Shown here in pieces: positions 13,854 through 13,854 of a stretch of 13,854 nucleotides of DNA. The position numbers and the translations under genes were made by a program. Origin of the DNA: DATIHF01 sp035480955 (GTDB lineage: Bacteria; Patescibacteriota; Microgenomatia; Woykebacterales; RBG-16-39-9b); assembly GCA_035480955.1 (NCBI GenBank), contig DATIHF010000029.1, positions 1 through 13,854 on the forward strand, written 5' to 3'. Every line of letters starts with the position of its first letter. The first letter of the stretch is position 1. The notes under the pieces are model-generated. The model did no database searches and was not told where the DNA came from. It was given only the letters and a program-made list of their open reading frames with translations.

Positions 13854-13854
13854 T

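Noticed and set aside
1..13854. CRISPR arrays, insertion sequences, prophage or toxin-antitoxin genes
   Set aside because: I saw no regularly spaced repeats, transposase or integrase frames, or phage structural genes. The holin-family name of the 5720-6121 gene reflects the Pfam title only.
1..13854. Alternative genetic code (TGA as glycine), as in some CPR lineages
   Set aside because: lon, uvrC and the solute-binding protein gene end at TGA at natural protein ends, and no gene needs TGA read-through.

Overview
This 13.9 kb window reads as a compact bacterial chromosome segment. It probably comes from an uncultivated lineage with a streamlined genome, and the Candidate Phyla Radiation (Patescibacteria, perhaps Microgenomates-like) is my best guess. 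That assignment is inference. It rests on the tight packing, few clear Shine-Dalgarno sites, TTG starts, a much shortened UvrC, and small membrane proteins with no named relatives. TGA is used as a normal stop (lon, uvrC), so this is not a lineage that reads TGA as glycine.

Left part (1-2988): the 3' end of an ATP-dependent Lon protease and a small membrane protein run rightwards. They converge on a two-gene ABC-2 type exporter (permease plus ATPase) on the minus strand. Next (2989-3430) comes a short plus-strand tRNA unit with its own promoter. It holds tRNA-Lys(CTT), a damaged tRNA-like 5' half, tRNA-Arg(TCT), a matching tRNA-like 3' half, and a bidirectional terminator.

Middle part (3443-6130, minus strand): a small membrane protein with its own promoter follows. 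It is preceded on the minus strand by a cell-envelope operon made of a YvlD/phage-holin-4 type membrane protein, SecG of the Sec translocon, and a membrane-anchored family 5 (peptide type) solute-binding protein. A good sigma70-like promoter for this operon lies just beyond the uvrC stop codon.

Right part (6164-13853, minus strand): all three subunits of the UvrABC nucleotide-excision-repair nuclease are clustered. uvrA, a secreted transglutaminase-like protein and uvrC form a probable operon with gaps under 30 bp. uvrB lies upstream and runs off the right edge. UvrC is only 419 aa. It keeps both nuclease centres but lacks the C-terminal helix-hairpin-helix domain and about 110-120 residues of its middle.

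The most interesting element is the 338 bp gap between uvrB and uvrA. It contains what looks like an unrecognised, highly structured plus-strand RNA of about 220 nt. It has a TATAAT -10 box, a 71-nt rod-like hairpin, further hairpins and a rho-independent terminator. The terminator loop can form seven uninterrupted base pairs with the apical loop of an upstream hairpin. The RNA is transcribed divergently from uvrA, and a perfect 7-3-7 palindrome sits between the two promoters. This suggests coordinated control of the RNA and the repair operon, which is inference.
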